The notes below the pieces were generated by a model. The model worked only from the letters and a program-made list of their open reading frames with translations, did not search any database and was not told the origin of the DNA. Positions 1-5,457 of a stretch of DNA of 5,788 nucleotides are shown here, in pieces (position 1 is the first letter of the stretch; every line of letters begins with the position of its first letter). Origin of the DNA: an uncultured Trueperaceae bacterium (lineage in GTDB: Bacteria > Deinococcota > Deinococci > Deinococcales > Trueperaceae). Location of the stretch: positions 1 to 5,788 of the forward strand of contig CALCHY010000033.1 in assembly GCA_937907415.1 (NCBI GenBank), written 5' to 3'. Made by a program: the position numbers and the translations under genes.

Positions 1-233
1 TCGCAACGCTTCTGGTGGATGGGAGAGAAGAAAGCCCTCCAGTCTCACCTGATGACACATCATCCAGACGCAACCCGGACAATAATGGCCCTAACGAGAG
101 CGCTCCTTGGGGCGACTCCCCCACCCAAGCAGAATGTTCAGAACCAGACCCCGTAAACCACCAACCACTGACCCCCAACGTCCTGCCCCTAATAGCTCTT
201 ACCTCCCGCCTGAGCGGATTGCCGCATACCTAG
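1..233 (+). other. Left-edge segment, possible 3' end of an upstream gene, frame undecided
   Basis: Two frames are open from the window edge. Frame 1 runs to a TAA at 154-156 and would give a 51-residue tail with an amphipathic stretch (DATRTIMALTRALLG). Frame 3 runs to a TAG at 231-233 and gives a hydrophilic tail rich in Pro, Ser, Asp and Asn. Both would overlap the start of the kinase gene. Frame 1 has more G/C-ending codons (about two thirds), while frame 3 reads like a disordered tail. Neither has a recognisable domain. At most one is real, and the stretch may simply be the 5' flank of the kinase gene. Confidence 0.2.
96..100 (+). promoter_or_regulatory. Weak ribosome binding site favouring the TTG start of the kinase
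   Basis: GAGAG lies 6 bases before the TTG at 107. No purine-rich motif precedes the alternative ATG at 134, whose upstream bases are C-rich. This mildly favours TTG 107. Two in-frame stops (TAA at 83 and 92) rule out any start upstream of about 95. Confidence 0.35.
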
Positions 234-2725
234 AGTCAACGCACGCGGCCACTAGCGCTGACGCGGTCGTGGAGTTCACACTCGAGTTACTGCAGGAGCA
301 CGGCGGCAGCGCGCACACAATACTGACCAGCCAAGTCATCGGCGGGCAACTTAAGATCACGCCGGGCTTGGTGAGCGCCAGCTGGGGCAGCCTTTTCGGG
401 AACATTAGTCGCCACCTAACCCCCCAGGGCCTCAAGCTCCTAACCAAGAAGAGCATGCACGGCAGCGCCGACGGCCAACGTCTCACGCAGGCGCTCATCG
501 CCACGCGCGACGTGCGGATCTTCGACGCCCACGGGCTAGCCATGCTCCTCGGCCAAGCGCAACGCAACCCACCCCAGGGCGCGGTCATGGCCATACCCAT
601 CCCCAAGGGCACTAATGACACGCACCACCTGCTGGTCTATTTACCGCGCGGCAAGCGCCTAGTCGAGCTGGCGCTCGCGCCGCTCATACGCGCCGTCATG
701 CAGCACGCCCGCAACGTCGCCTCCGACACTGGCGCTGGCGTCAGCCGACAATGGATCCTCACCACCCCTCATAGCATCCTCGCCACCAGCACCGAAATAC
801 GCCGCCGCCGACCAGATCTCGCGCTCGAGCCCGGCACCCGCGTGGAACGCACCTTCCCAACCGCTCGCGCCGAACTCGAGCAACTAGAGAACTCACTCCT
901 GCTCGAACCTAAGACGGACACGTTCACGCTCGACCTAAACGCTATAGCCCGCGGCCGCAGTGGCGCCCACGACGTCACCCTCGCACTCGAGTTCACACCC
1001 ATCCGCGCCGACGCCAGCCGTTACGTGTTCCTCGGGAAGCCCAGCAGCATGGAAGGGGAGACCCTCCAGGAGCTCGGGGACAGCGCCATCCTGCACACCA
1101 CCATGCAGCAGGTCGGCATGTTCCTCACCCTCGATAGGTTCGGCTCCATCCACTCCGCTACCGAGAGCCTCATCGACAACCTCGGCTACGACCCTCTTGC
1201 GGTCAAAGACCTCAACATCACCTCCCTGCTCGACGACGCGAGCATCACGCGCTTCGAGCGCATACGCGACAACACCCTCCAACTCGTCAACCAACCCGGG
1301 GGCCACTCGCGGGTCAACAACGCCGAACGCATCACTGTCACCCTCCAAGCACGCGACGGCACCCAGAGAGAATTCGACATGAACCTCATGCTGCTACGCT
1401 CGCGTGTAGACGGCGAGGCCATCCCCCGCGGTTTCGTGGCCGTGATTCACCTCACCAGCAGCCAGGCGCTTCTGCAGAAGGAACTAACCGAACGCCTACG
1501 CTTCGTCCGGCACGACAGGCACTCCAGCGCCAACGCCATAGCCGCGCTCGTCGACGAGATTCGTCGCGCACCCAACCTCACCCGCGCTGATCTCGACCAG
1601 CGGCTCATAGACATTCATGACGAGGCCCGCGTTTGGAGCGAGATCACCGACACGCACGCGCAACTCCTCGACGCCATCACGACCCTCAACGCCCCCAAGG
1701 GTAGCGAGCAAGAGCAGCTCCTCAACCTCAGCGAGATCGTCCTCGACCAAGCCCCCAGGTACACCCGCTTCTACGCCCGCCACAAGCTCCGCAGGGCCGA
1801 CCGCGAGCGCGTGAGGGTGGGGGTCGACGAGCAACTGAAGGGCGCCATGGTGTGGGCGCGGGACGCGGGGCGCCTAACCCTGTACTACGCGCTCCGCAAC
1901 CTCGTCGAGAACGCCGTCAAGTACGCCACGCCCGAATCGAACGGGGAGCGCCACATCACCGTCAGCGTGCGCCTCGACCCGGAACAACCCGACCATGCGC
2001 GTCTGGAGGTCACCAACGCCGCTGCCGGCATCCAAGAGGAACCGCTCGCTGAGGCGTGGGAGTACAAGCGGAGGCTGGGTAACACCGCCAACGACGTGAC
2101 AGGCAGCGGCATCGGCCTCTGGTCCACCAAGCTCCTGATGGAGCGCACAGGCGGCCACGTCGGCGCAGTCCTGCACGACGACGACAAGCGCGTCACCTTC
2201 TACGTGAGTTTCCCCCTCATCGCCTTCAACAACGCAGCCGGCGCCCGAACCATCGTGCGAGAAGTCAAGGCCGGCCGGCTGCAACCGGTTCACCCGGAAG
2301 ACGTACGCACCCTCGTGCGGTATTCAACCCAGCCGAGCGGAATCCCTCCCAAAGTGCTCGTGCTTGATGCGGACCCCGACGACCTCAACATGAGCGTCCA
2401 CTACTTCCGGCGAGTCAGCGCCGAAGTCACCGCCACCCAATCGGCAGCCGAAGCGCTCGCCGCGATCAGTAGGGACGAGTTCGACCTGGTGCTGGCCGAG
2501 TACGAGCCCAAAGAACAAGAGGCGCTCGAGAACCTCCTGCGGACCGCCAGGCGCCGCGGCGCCACCGCCCGAATACTCACCGGTATACCCAGCGCCGTCC
2601 CCACCAGCACCCTAAGCGTCAGCAGTGCCCCCACAGCCATCTACAAGGATGGCCTCACACCGATCACGGCCGTGAACCTCGCCTACGGCCGCCGCGAAAG
2701 CCACAGCCTCCCCGCAGCCCTCTAA
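107..2725 (+). CDS. Soluble hybrid-like sensor histidine kinase (GAF-PAS-HK) with a degenerate C-terminal receiver domain
   Basis: Sensor kinase of 872 residues with no membrane segment, so presumably a cytoplasmic sensor. In order: a Pro/Arg-rich N-terminus (1-35); a GAF-like region (about 50-205, with AVMAIPIP and LLVYLPRGKR); a divergent, possibly PAS-like stretch (215-312); a clear PAS domain (about 336-452, from MFLTLDRFGSIHSATE to GFVAVIHL); an acceptor helix region with H469-D-R-H-S; and an HATPase domain (about 588-705) with N-box NLVENAVKYA (N602) and G2 box GSGIGLW (666-672). The G1 box is weak: NAAAGI at 637-642 replaces DxGxG. Residues 748-860 form a receiver fold with T825 and K847 kept, but E798 sits at the phospho-acceptor and A755 replaces one Mg-binding acid. 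It should autophosphorylate and pass phosphate to a separate regulator; the convergent receiver gene is the obvious candidate by position. Start TTG 107 is chosen for the GAGAG motif, and ATG 134 is possible. Confidence 0.93.
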   Translation: MGRLPHPSRMFRTRPRKPPTTDPQRPAPNSSYLPPERIAAYLESTHAATSADAVVEFTLELLQEHGGSAHTILTSQVIGGQLKITPGLVSASWGSLFGNISRHLTPQGLKLLTKKSMHGSADGQRLTQALIATRDVRIFDAHGLAMLLGQAQRNPPQGAVMAIPIPKGTNDTHHLLVYLPRGKRLVELALAPLIRAVMQHARNVASDTGAGVSRQWILTTPHSILATSTEIRRRRPDLALEPGTRVERTFPTARAELEQLENSLLLEPKTDTFTLDLNAIARGRSGAHDVTLALEFTPIRADASRYVFLGKPSSMEGETLQELGDSAILHTTMQQVGMFLTLDRFGSIHSATESLIDNLGYDPLAVKDLNITSLLDDASITRFERIRDNTLQLVNQPGGHSRVNNAERITVTLQARDGTQREFDMNLMLLRSRVDGEAIPRGFVAVIHLTSSQALLQKELTERLRFVRHDRHSSANAIAALVDEIRRAPNLTRADLDQRLIDIHDEARVWSEITDTHAQLLDAITTLNAPKGSEQEQLLNLSEIVLDQAPRYTRFYARHKLRRADRERVRVGVDEQLKGAMVWARDAGRLTLYYALRNLVENAVKYATPESNGERHITVSVRLDPEQPDHARLEVTNAAAGIQEEPLAEAWEYKRRLGNTANDVTGSGIGLWSTKLLMERTGGHVGAVLHDDDKRVTFYVSFPLIAFNNAAGARTIVREVKAGRLQPVHPEDVRTLVRYSTQPSGIPPKVLVLDADPDDLNMSVHYFRRVSAEVTATQSAAEALAAISRDEFDLVLAEYEPKEQEALENLLRTARRRGATARILTGIPSAVPTSTLSVSSAPTAIYKDGLTPITAVNLAYGRRESHSLPAAL

Positions 2726-3123
2726 GGCGCCGGGAACAACTCCCGAAGCAACGAACTCACGCGCTCCCCAGTCAGCTCGAACTTCGGGATGAACACCTCA
2801 AGGCCCGCCTCGCGCGCCTCACCAAGAGGCACGTTCCCCAACTCCCCACTCACCAACACCATGCGCCCCACCCGACCCCAAGCCGCGCGCGCGACCTCAA
2901 CCCCCGTGCCATCGCGCAACACGAAATCGGTCACCAAGAGATCGAACGGTTCACGCCCCAAGCACTCGGTGGCTGCCAGTAGCGAGTCGGCTTCCGTTAC
3001 GGCCGCGCCGACATCCGCCAGCAGTCGAGAGACGAACTCGAGCGTGAGGGGGTCGTCCTCAACCAGCAGCACTCTGAGCGGTAGTGGTGTGAGTTCGTTC
3101 CCTTGCGGGTTCTGGTCGGGCAT
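2722..3123 (-). CDS. Single-domain response regulator (receiver only, CheY-like fold)
   Basis: A 133-residue protein that is one receiver domain and nothing else, so it should act through protein-protein contact or as a phosphorelay intermediate, not by binding DNA. The residues of the Mg-dependent phosphotransfer site are all visible: acidic pair E22/D23 in LLVEDDP, phospho-acceptor D66 in DLLVTD, S92 in LVSG (Thr/Ser position) and K114 in FIPKF. The ATG at 3123 is chosen because AGAGGG lies 4 bases upstream and the domain begins within 17 residues. The frame stays open to a GTG at 3303, but the extra 60 residues resemble nothing. The stop codon (TAG) overlaps the kinase stop (TAA) by two bases on the opposite strand. 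Pairing with the neighbouring kinase is inferred from position; partner and output are unknown. Confidence 0.95.
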   Translation of the reverse strand: MPDQNPQGNELTPLPLRVLLVEDDPLTLEFVSRLLADVGAAVTEADSLLAATECLGREPFDLLVTDFVLRDGTGVEVARAAWGRVGRMVLVSGELGNVPLGEAREAGLEVFIPKFELTGERVSSLLRELFPAP

Positions 3124-3127
3124 CAAT

Positions 3128-3133
3128 CCCTCT
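3128..3133 (-). promoter_or_regulatory. Ribosome binding site of the response regulator
   Basis: Read on the minus strand, AGAGGG is followed by ATTG and then the ATG at 3123-3121. This purine-rich motif decides the start in favour of the 133-residue form over longer in-frame options. Confidence 0.6.
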
Positions 3134-3288
3134 TTCCGGCTGCACGATCGCCCGCCCAAAAGAACGCGCAAGCCACCCCCCCGGGAGGCGGGACACAAGT
3201 AACCGCCCCGCCAGACCAATAGAAGCACTTGTTCCTGACCCAGCGCAAGTTGATAAGCAAAGAGCCTTTCTTCAGAGCGCCGACCGAG

Positions 3289-3312
3289 CACGCGAAATCT
3301 CACTTTCGCGTG
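3289..3312. repeat. Perfect 9-bp inverted repeat in the divergent intergenic region (candidate operator)
   Basis: CACGCGAAA (3289-3297) and TTTCGCGTG (3304-3312) are exact reverse complements separated by six bases (TCTCAC). The right arm ends 28 bases before the pilin ATG. No T-run follows on either strand, so this is not a normal intrinsic terminator. It lies between two divergent genes, which fits an operator for a dimeric regulator or a hairpin in the pilin 5' leader. The binding factor is unknown. No convincing -10/-35 pair was seen nearby. Confidence 0.55.
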
Positions 3313-3330
3313 TGATGGCTGATTGCGAGT

Positions 3331-3334
3331 AGGA
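3331..3334 (+). promoter_or_regulatory. Ribosome binding site of the pilin gene
   Basis: AGGA ends six bases before the ATG at 3341. A second motif, GAGGT (3336-3340), touches the ATG and is too close to act. An ATG at 3334 in another frame overlaps the AGGA and would give only a shadow peptide. Confidence 0.6.
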
Positions 3335-3340
3335 TGAGGT

Positions 3341-3847
3341 ATGAACTCGCGTCACCAGAGGGGCTTCACCCTCATCGAGATACTCATCGCCGCCCTGATC
3401 ATCGGGGTGCTGGCGGCCGTCAGCATCCCCAACGCCCTGCAGGCGCGCATCAGAGGCAACGACAACGCCGCACAAGTGCTCCTCGGCACCTTGGCAGCCG
3501 CCCAAGAGACCCGCAAGGCAGACAGCTTCGAGCGCGCCTACTGGCCACTCCTCGGCGCTGACAACGCCGAAGTCTACGACCCTGGCGCCGACACCGGCTT
3601 CGAGCTCTTCGATGGCCTCAAGCCGCCCAGCGAGTACCGCGCTTACGCCGTCACCCTCAAGGACTCCCGCGACGTCACCCACTACTGCGTCGGCGTCATG
3701 CACCACGCCCACCAGAGCAACGCCTGGATCTGGACCAGCCGGCACATCGCTGAGCACACCAAGATCGCCCGGGAGGACTTCGCCAACAAGGGGCTAGCCG
3801 AGTTTGAGGCGCAGATGATCAGCGCCTGCCAAGACGAGATCAACTGA
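3341..3847 (+). CDS. Type IV pilin-like protein (prepilin with GFTLIE cleavage motif)
   Basis: A 168-residue prepilin. The leader is short and basic (MNSRHQRG), cut by prepilin peptidase after G8 to expose F9, which is then normally N-methylated. E13 is the Glu at mature position 5 needed for subunit assembly. Residues 9-29 form the hydrophobic helix that anchors the subunit in the membrane before assembly, followed by P30 and an amphipathic helix (NALQARIRGNDNAAQ). This is the usual type IV pilin and pseudopilin architecture, and the length is typical of a pilin. Two cysteines, C116 and C163, could close a C-terminal disulfide loop as in many major pilins. No assembly ATPase, peptidase or secretin gene lies nearby, so this is an isolated pilin gene, and whether it is a major, minor or pseudopilin cannot be told. 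It is divergent from the response regulator. The terminator-like hairpin after it suggests a single-gene transcript. Confidence 0.95.
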   Translation: MNSRHQRGFTLIEILIAALIIGVLAAVSIPNALQARIRGNDNAAQVLLGTLAAAQETRKADSFERAYWPLLGADNAEVYDPGADTGFELFDGLKPPSEYRAYAVTLKDSRDVTHYCVGVMHHAHQSNAWIWTSRHIAEHTKIAREDFANKGLAEFEAQMISACQDEIN

Positions 3848-3874
3848 GTTCTAGCAACATCGCCTATCGCCTCA

Positions 3875-3900
3875 GGGGCGGTGAGCCCCGTTGGGGGCTT
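3875..3900 (+). terminator. Terminator-like hairpin after the pilin gene
   Basis: AGCCCC (3884-3889) pairs perfectly with GGGGCT (3894-3899) around a four-base loop, 37 bases after the pilin stop. The T-tract after it is poor (TGTCG). The GCCCC arm can instead pair with GGGGC at 3875-3879, so two mutually exclusive hairpins exist. Location and GC-rich stem fit an intrinsic terminator, but the weak T-run lowers confidence. Confidence 0.5.
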
Positions 3901-3983
3901 GTCGCTAGGCCATGTGCATTCAGAGAGTCATGACCCGCCGTTCGCGGCTACGCGGTTAACAATCGCTTCGCGCGGATGAACAG

Positions 3984-4047
3984 AGCGCTGGTCCCCATTT
4001 GTTGGACACCCTCTTAGGTTGAGCCGGTAGGCTCGTGAGAGAGGTGT
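3984..4047 (+). mobile_element. Truncated left end of an IS3-family element (copy A)
   Basis: These 64 bases match 5458-5523 with one substitution (C at 4032, T at 5506) and a two-base AG deletion. They contain TGGTCC followed by TTGTTGGACACC, resembling IS3-group terminal repeats, which start with TG and carry a TGGACAC block. Copy A stops before the orfA start codon that follows in copy B, so no transposase coding remains. The match begins at AGCGC, five bases outside the expected TG tip, so the true end of the element is uncertain. Its right border is fused to a methyltransferase stub at shared GGTGT. Confidence 0.8.
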
Positions 4048-4150
4048 CCTTGTTCCCGTGCGCCTGCAGGAAGGCATACGGGAACTCGCCCGCGTCGAAC
4101 CGTTGCTCGGCAAGTTCAGATACGGCTTCTTCGATCTCTACGGCATTCAT
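4043..4150 (-). pseudogene. 5' stub of a restriction-modification type SAM-dependent DNA methyltransferase
   Basis: From the ATG at 4150-4148 the minus strand encodes 36 residues starting MNAVEIEEAVSELAEQ and containing FPYAFLQAHGNKDT. From memory this matches the N-terminus of large class I SAM-dependent DNA methyltransferases of the MmeI-like (type IIL) kind, where a phrase like FPYAFLEAFGNK precedes a long catalytic region. After T36 the frame runs into the IS end, and its residues then translate the inverted repeat, ending at 3956. None of the methyltransferase catalytic region is present, so the gene is dead. No methyltransferase-like sequence resumes to the left of the IS end, so the rest was deleted, not just interrupted. 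The family call rests on about 35 residues. Confidence 0.65.
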
Positions 4151-4484
4151 CTAATTGCTGAAAGGATACCTGCAGATACGTGGGTTCTGCAGACGAGCGA
4201 CCACAACTAATAGAGCACTGTTGTCGCCCCGTCGATATGAGAGTTCGGCAAGGGTGTCACTAGATGCCAGTCGGCCGTCCGATGTGTAGCCGTTAGGTCC
4301 TCGACGCTCTGGGATCCTGAGCACCTACGACTATAGACCCGTCGCACTCACCACTTCTTCTGCCGCCTCTCGTAGTTCATGCCAAGAATCCTGGGCGCTC
4401 GATTGCGAGTTCTGAGGCGATTGCCTTCGAACCCGGTAGAGTCACCACCGACCGTCCTCTGAACTCCAGACTATGCTCTAATTG
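4151..4484 (-). pseudogene. Possible remnant of a frame-broken gene upstream of the methyltransferase
   Basis: On the minus strand an open frame from GTG 4324 to TAG 4151 encodes 57 residues (VLRIPERRGPNGYTSDG near its start, LLVVVARLQNPRICRYPFSN at its end). Its stop abuts the methyltransferase ATG with no gap, as in tightly packed operons. Further upstream, protein-like stretches alternate between two frames: LEFRGRSVVTLPGSKAIA in the frame closed by TGA 4379-4377, and SWHELREAAEEVVSATG in the frame of the 57-residue ORF, cut by two TAG codons (4333-4331 and 4327-4325). This looks like a decayed gene with frameshifts. I do not recognise a family, and chance open frames are a real alternative. 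Confidence 0.25.
4477..4482 (+). promoter_or_regulatory. Candidate -10 element for the membrane coiled-coil gene
   Basis: TCTAAT matches five of six bases of TATAAT and lies 28 bases before the TTG start at 4511. No good -35 hexamer is found at the usual spacing. An overlapping TATGCT (4472-4477) is a weaker alternative. Confidence 0.25.
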
Positions 4485-4499
4485 TCAGCCGTTTCGTTT

Positions 4500-4505
4500 G
4501 GAGGT
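4500..4505 (+). promoter_or_regulatory. Strong ribosome binding site selecting a TTG start
   Basis: GGAGGT, a near-perfect Shine-Dalgarno sequence, lies five bases before the TTG at 4511. It is the clearest ribosome binding site in the window and decides the unusual start codon. Confidence 0.8.
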
Positions 4506-4510
4506 GGCCA

Positions 4511-5401
4511 TTGACGAGAGGTTGGATCCTTGGACTAGGTGCTGTTGTGGGGGTTGTAGCGTTATACGTAGCACTTGATGCTAGATCCTCGGTCGCGGCC
4601 TTGGCAGACGTTAGCCAAGCCATGCAGATCAATGTTGCCGAACTGTCTGCAACCTTCGACGCTTACGACGATCAACTTGACGCTGCGGTGTCCGGCGCCG
4701 TGACCTCAGCTCAACAAGCCATGGACGCCTACGCGGAGACGAAGATTTCGGCAACCAATTCAGCCCTCAACCAGTCCGCGTACCAGGCTCTCGAGGACTT
4801 TCGACTTGAGCTCGCTAACCTGCGTGCTGAAGTGGACGCTGCTGAAGAGGCCCTCCAGACTGCAACACGAGAACTCAATGGGCGACCACCTTATGTCTCG
4901 TTCGAAGCCGCCTTCGAGGCGAGCCGGTCGCTCACAAGAGCTACGACGTCCAGTGGACCTGCTTCCTACTTTGCGAGTACATCGTCAGTACCGGTCGTCG
5001 AGTTCCATACCAGCGTCGGAAGCATCAAGTTCGCAGCGCGTGACTTCGCCTTTGAGTGGGTTCCGTCCACAGGTGAGCCAGCATGGTTTCGGCTAGGGAA
5101 GGCCGAGACGACCGAGAACAGTGAGCTCATCCAAGCGTTCATTGACCAAGCGCAAGCCGTTAAGCGCGCTGAGGGATACGCTGTGGCCACCAATCGAACC
5201 GTACAGACCGATTACGGCGAGGCCCGAGAGACCCTCCTTAGAAGCGGCGATCTATACTTCCGGACCTGGTTTCAGTTTCAACGTGTCCAAGGGACGTACG
5301 ACCGCTTTTCGCTTCAGTACACGTACTACGTAGAGAGCGGAGTCGAGACCCGACGAGCGCGAGCGCAAGAGGAGAGGTACGCTCAGTATCTTGGGAACTG
5401 A
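4511..5401 (+). CDS. Single-pass membrane protein with a long coiled coil, family unknown
   Basis: I do not recognise this 296-residue protein. Residues about 5-22 (WILGLGAVVGVVALYVAL) form one hydrophobic helix with a single Arg before it, an uncleaved anchor or signal peptide. Residues about 27-123 are Ala/Glu/Leu/Gln-rich and read as a continuous helix likely to form a coiled coil. A Ser/Thr-rich linker (about 138-162) leads to a C-terminal part that looks globular, rich in aromatic residues and beta-like (FEWVPSTGEPAWFRLGK, LYFRTWFQFQ, FSLQYTYYVESG), ending in a charged tail. The body probably lies outside the cytoplasmic membrane, but orientation is inferred. There are no cysteines and no catalytic motif. 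The GGAGGT site fixes the TTG start. Of the first 26 codons after the start, 17 end in A or T, against 1 of 19 in a sampled kinase stretch (1502-1558), which suggests acquired DNA. IS ends in the same orientation lie on both sides. Confidence 0.88.
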   Translation: MTRGWILGLGAVVGVVALYVALDARSSVAALADVSQAMQINVAELSATFDAYDDQLDAAVSGAVTSAQQAMDAYAETKISATNSALNQSAYQALEDFRLELANLRAEVDAAEEALQTATRELNGRPPYVSFEAAFEASRSLTRATTSSGPASYFASTSSVPVVEFHTSVGSIKFAARDFAFEWVPSTGEPAWFRLGKAETTENSELIQAFIDQAQAVKRAEGYAVATNRTVQTDYGEARETLLRSGDLYFRTWFQFQRVQGTYDRFSLQYTYYVESGVETRRARAQEERYAQYLGN

Positions 5402-5414
5402 CCCAAGATTGGGT
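5390..5414 (+). other. Two overlapping hairpins at the stop codon of the membrane coiled-coil gene
   Basis: CTTGGG (5390-5395) pairs with CCCAAG (5402-5407) around a loop holding the TGA stop. ACCCAA (5401-5406) can instead pair with TTGGGT (5409-5414). The two are mutually exclusive. No T-run follows, so a standard intrinsic terminator is not supported. Confidence 0.35.
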
Positions 5415-5435
5415 ATAGCAGACGTCTCCCTCATG

Positions 5436-5454
5436 TTCACCTAGTTCAGGTGAA
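5436..5454. repeat. Perfect 7-bp inverted repeat just outside IS copy B
   Basis: TTCACCT (5436-5442) and AGGTGAA (5448-5454) are exact reverse complements with a five-base loop, ending three bases before the IS match begins. It could be a weak terminator for the preceding gene or a palindromic insertion target. There is no T-run. Confidence 0.4.
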
Positions 5455-5457
5455 GTT

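Larger units (their letters stand above)
3848..4510. other. 663-base region without an intact gene
   Basis: Contains, left to right: a terminator-like hairpin (about 3875-3900); about 80 bases where I see nothing beyond short GC-rich palindromic patches (3901-3983); an IS3-type left end (3984-4047); a methyltransferase gene stub on the minus strand (4043-4150); remnants of a frame-broken minus-strand gene (4151-about 4484); and the promoter and ribosome binding region of the next plus-strand gene (about 4470-4510). The mixture of truncated pieces marks a site of repeated rearrangement. Confidence 0.7.

Noticed and set aside
935..1348. Minus-strand open frame of 137 codons inside the kinase gene, with several other long antisense frames
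   Set aside because: They lie wholly within a well-supported GC-rich gene. Long antisense frames are expected there, and none shows a motif or ribosome binding site.
3151..3192. CCCGCC / GGCGGG inverted repeat in the regulator leader as a possible riboswitch or attenuator
   Set aside because: Only six pairs across a 30-base loop in GC-rich DNA, with no known riboswitch core. Chance is the simpler explanation.
2789..3202. Plus-strand open frame opposite the response regulator
   Set aside because: Its product is low-complexity Ser/Pro/Thr/Arg-rich, the mirror of a real receiver domain with intact active site on the other strand.
3124..3303. N-terminal extension of the response regulator to GTG 3303
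   Set aside because: The extra 60 residues show no domain, the start lacks a good ribosome binding site, and the extension overlaps the palindromic intergenic region. ATG 3123 has AGAGGG upstream.
3334..3561. Plus-strand frame starting at ATG 3334, overlapping the pilin start
   Set aside because: It is a His/Arg/Pro-rich shadow of the pilin in another frame, and its ATG coincides with the pilin ribosome binding site.
3920..3985. GC-rich palindromic patches (for example CGGTTAAC and CGCTTCGCGCG) as an attachment site, origin or CRISPR-like repeat
   Set aside because: No repeated units, no tRNA or integrase nearby, and the stems are only three to four bases long.
3956..4042. C-terminal part of the 64-residue minus-strand frame that begins with the methyltransferase stub
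   Set aside because: These residues simply translate the IS inverted repeat and flank, so they are not part of the original protein.
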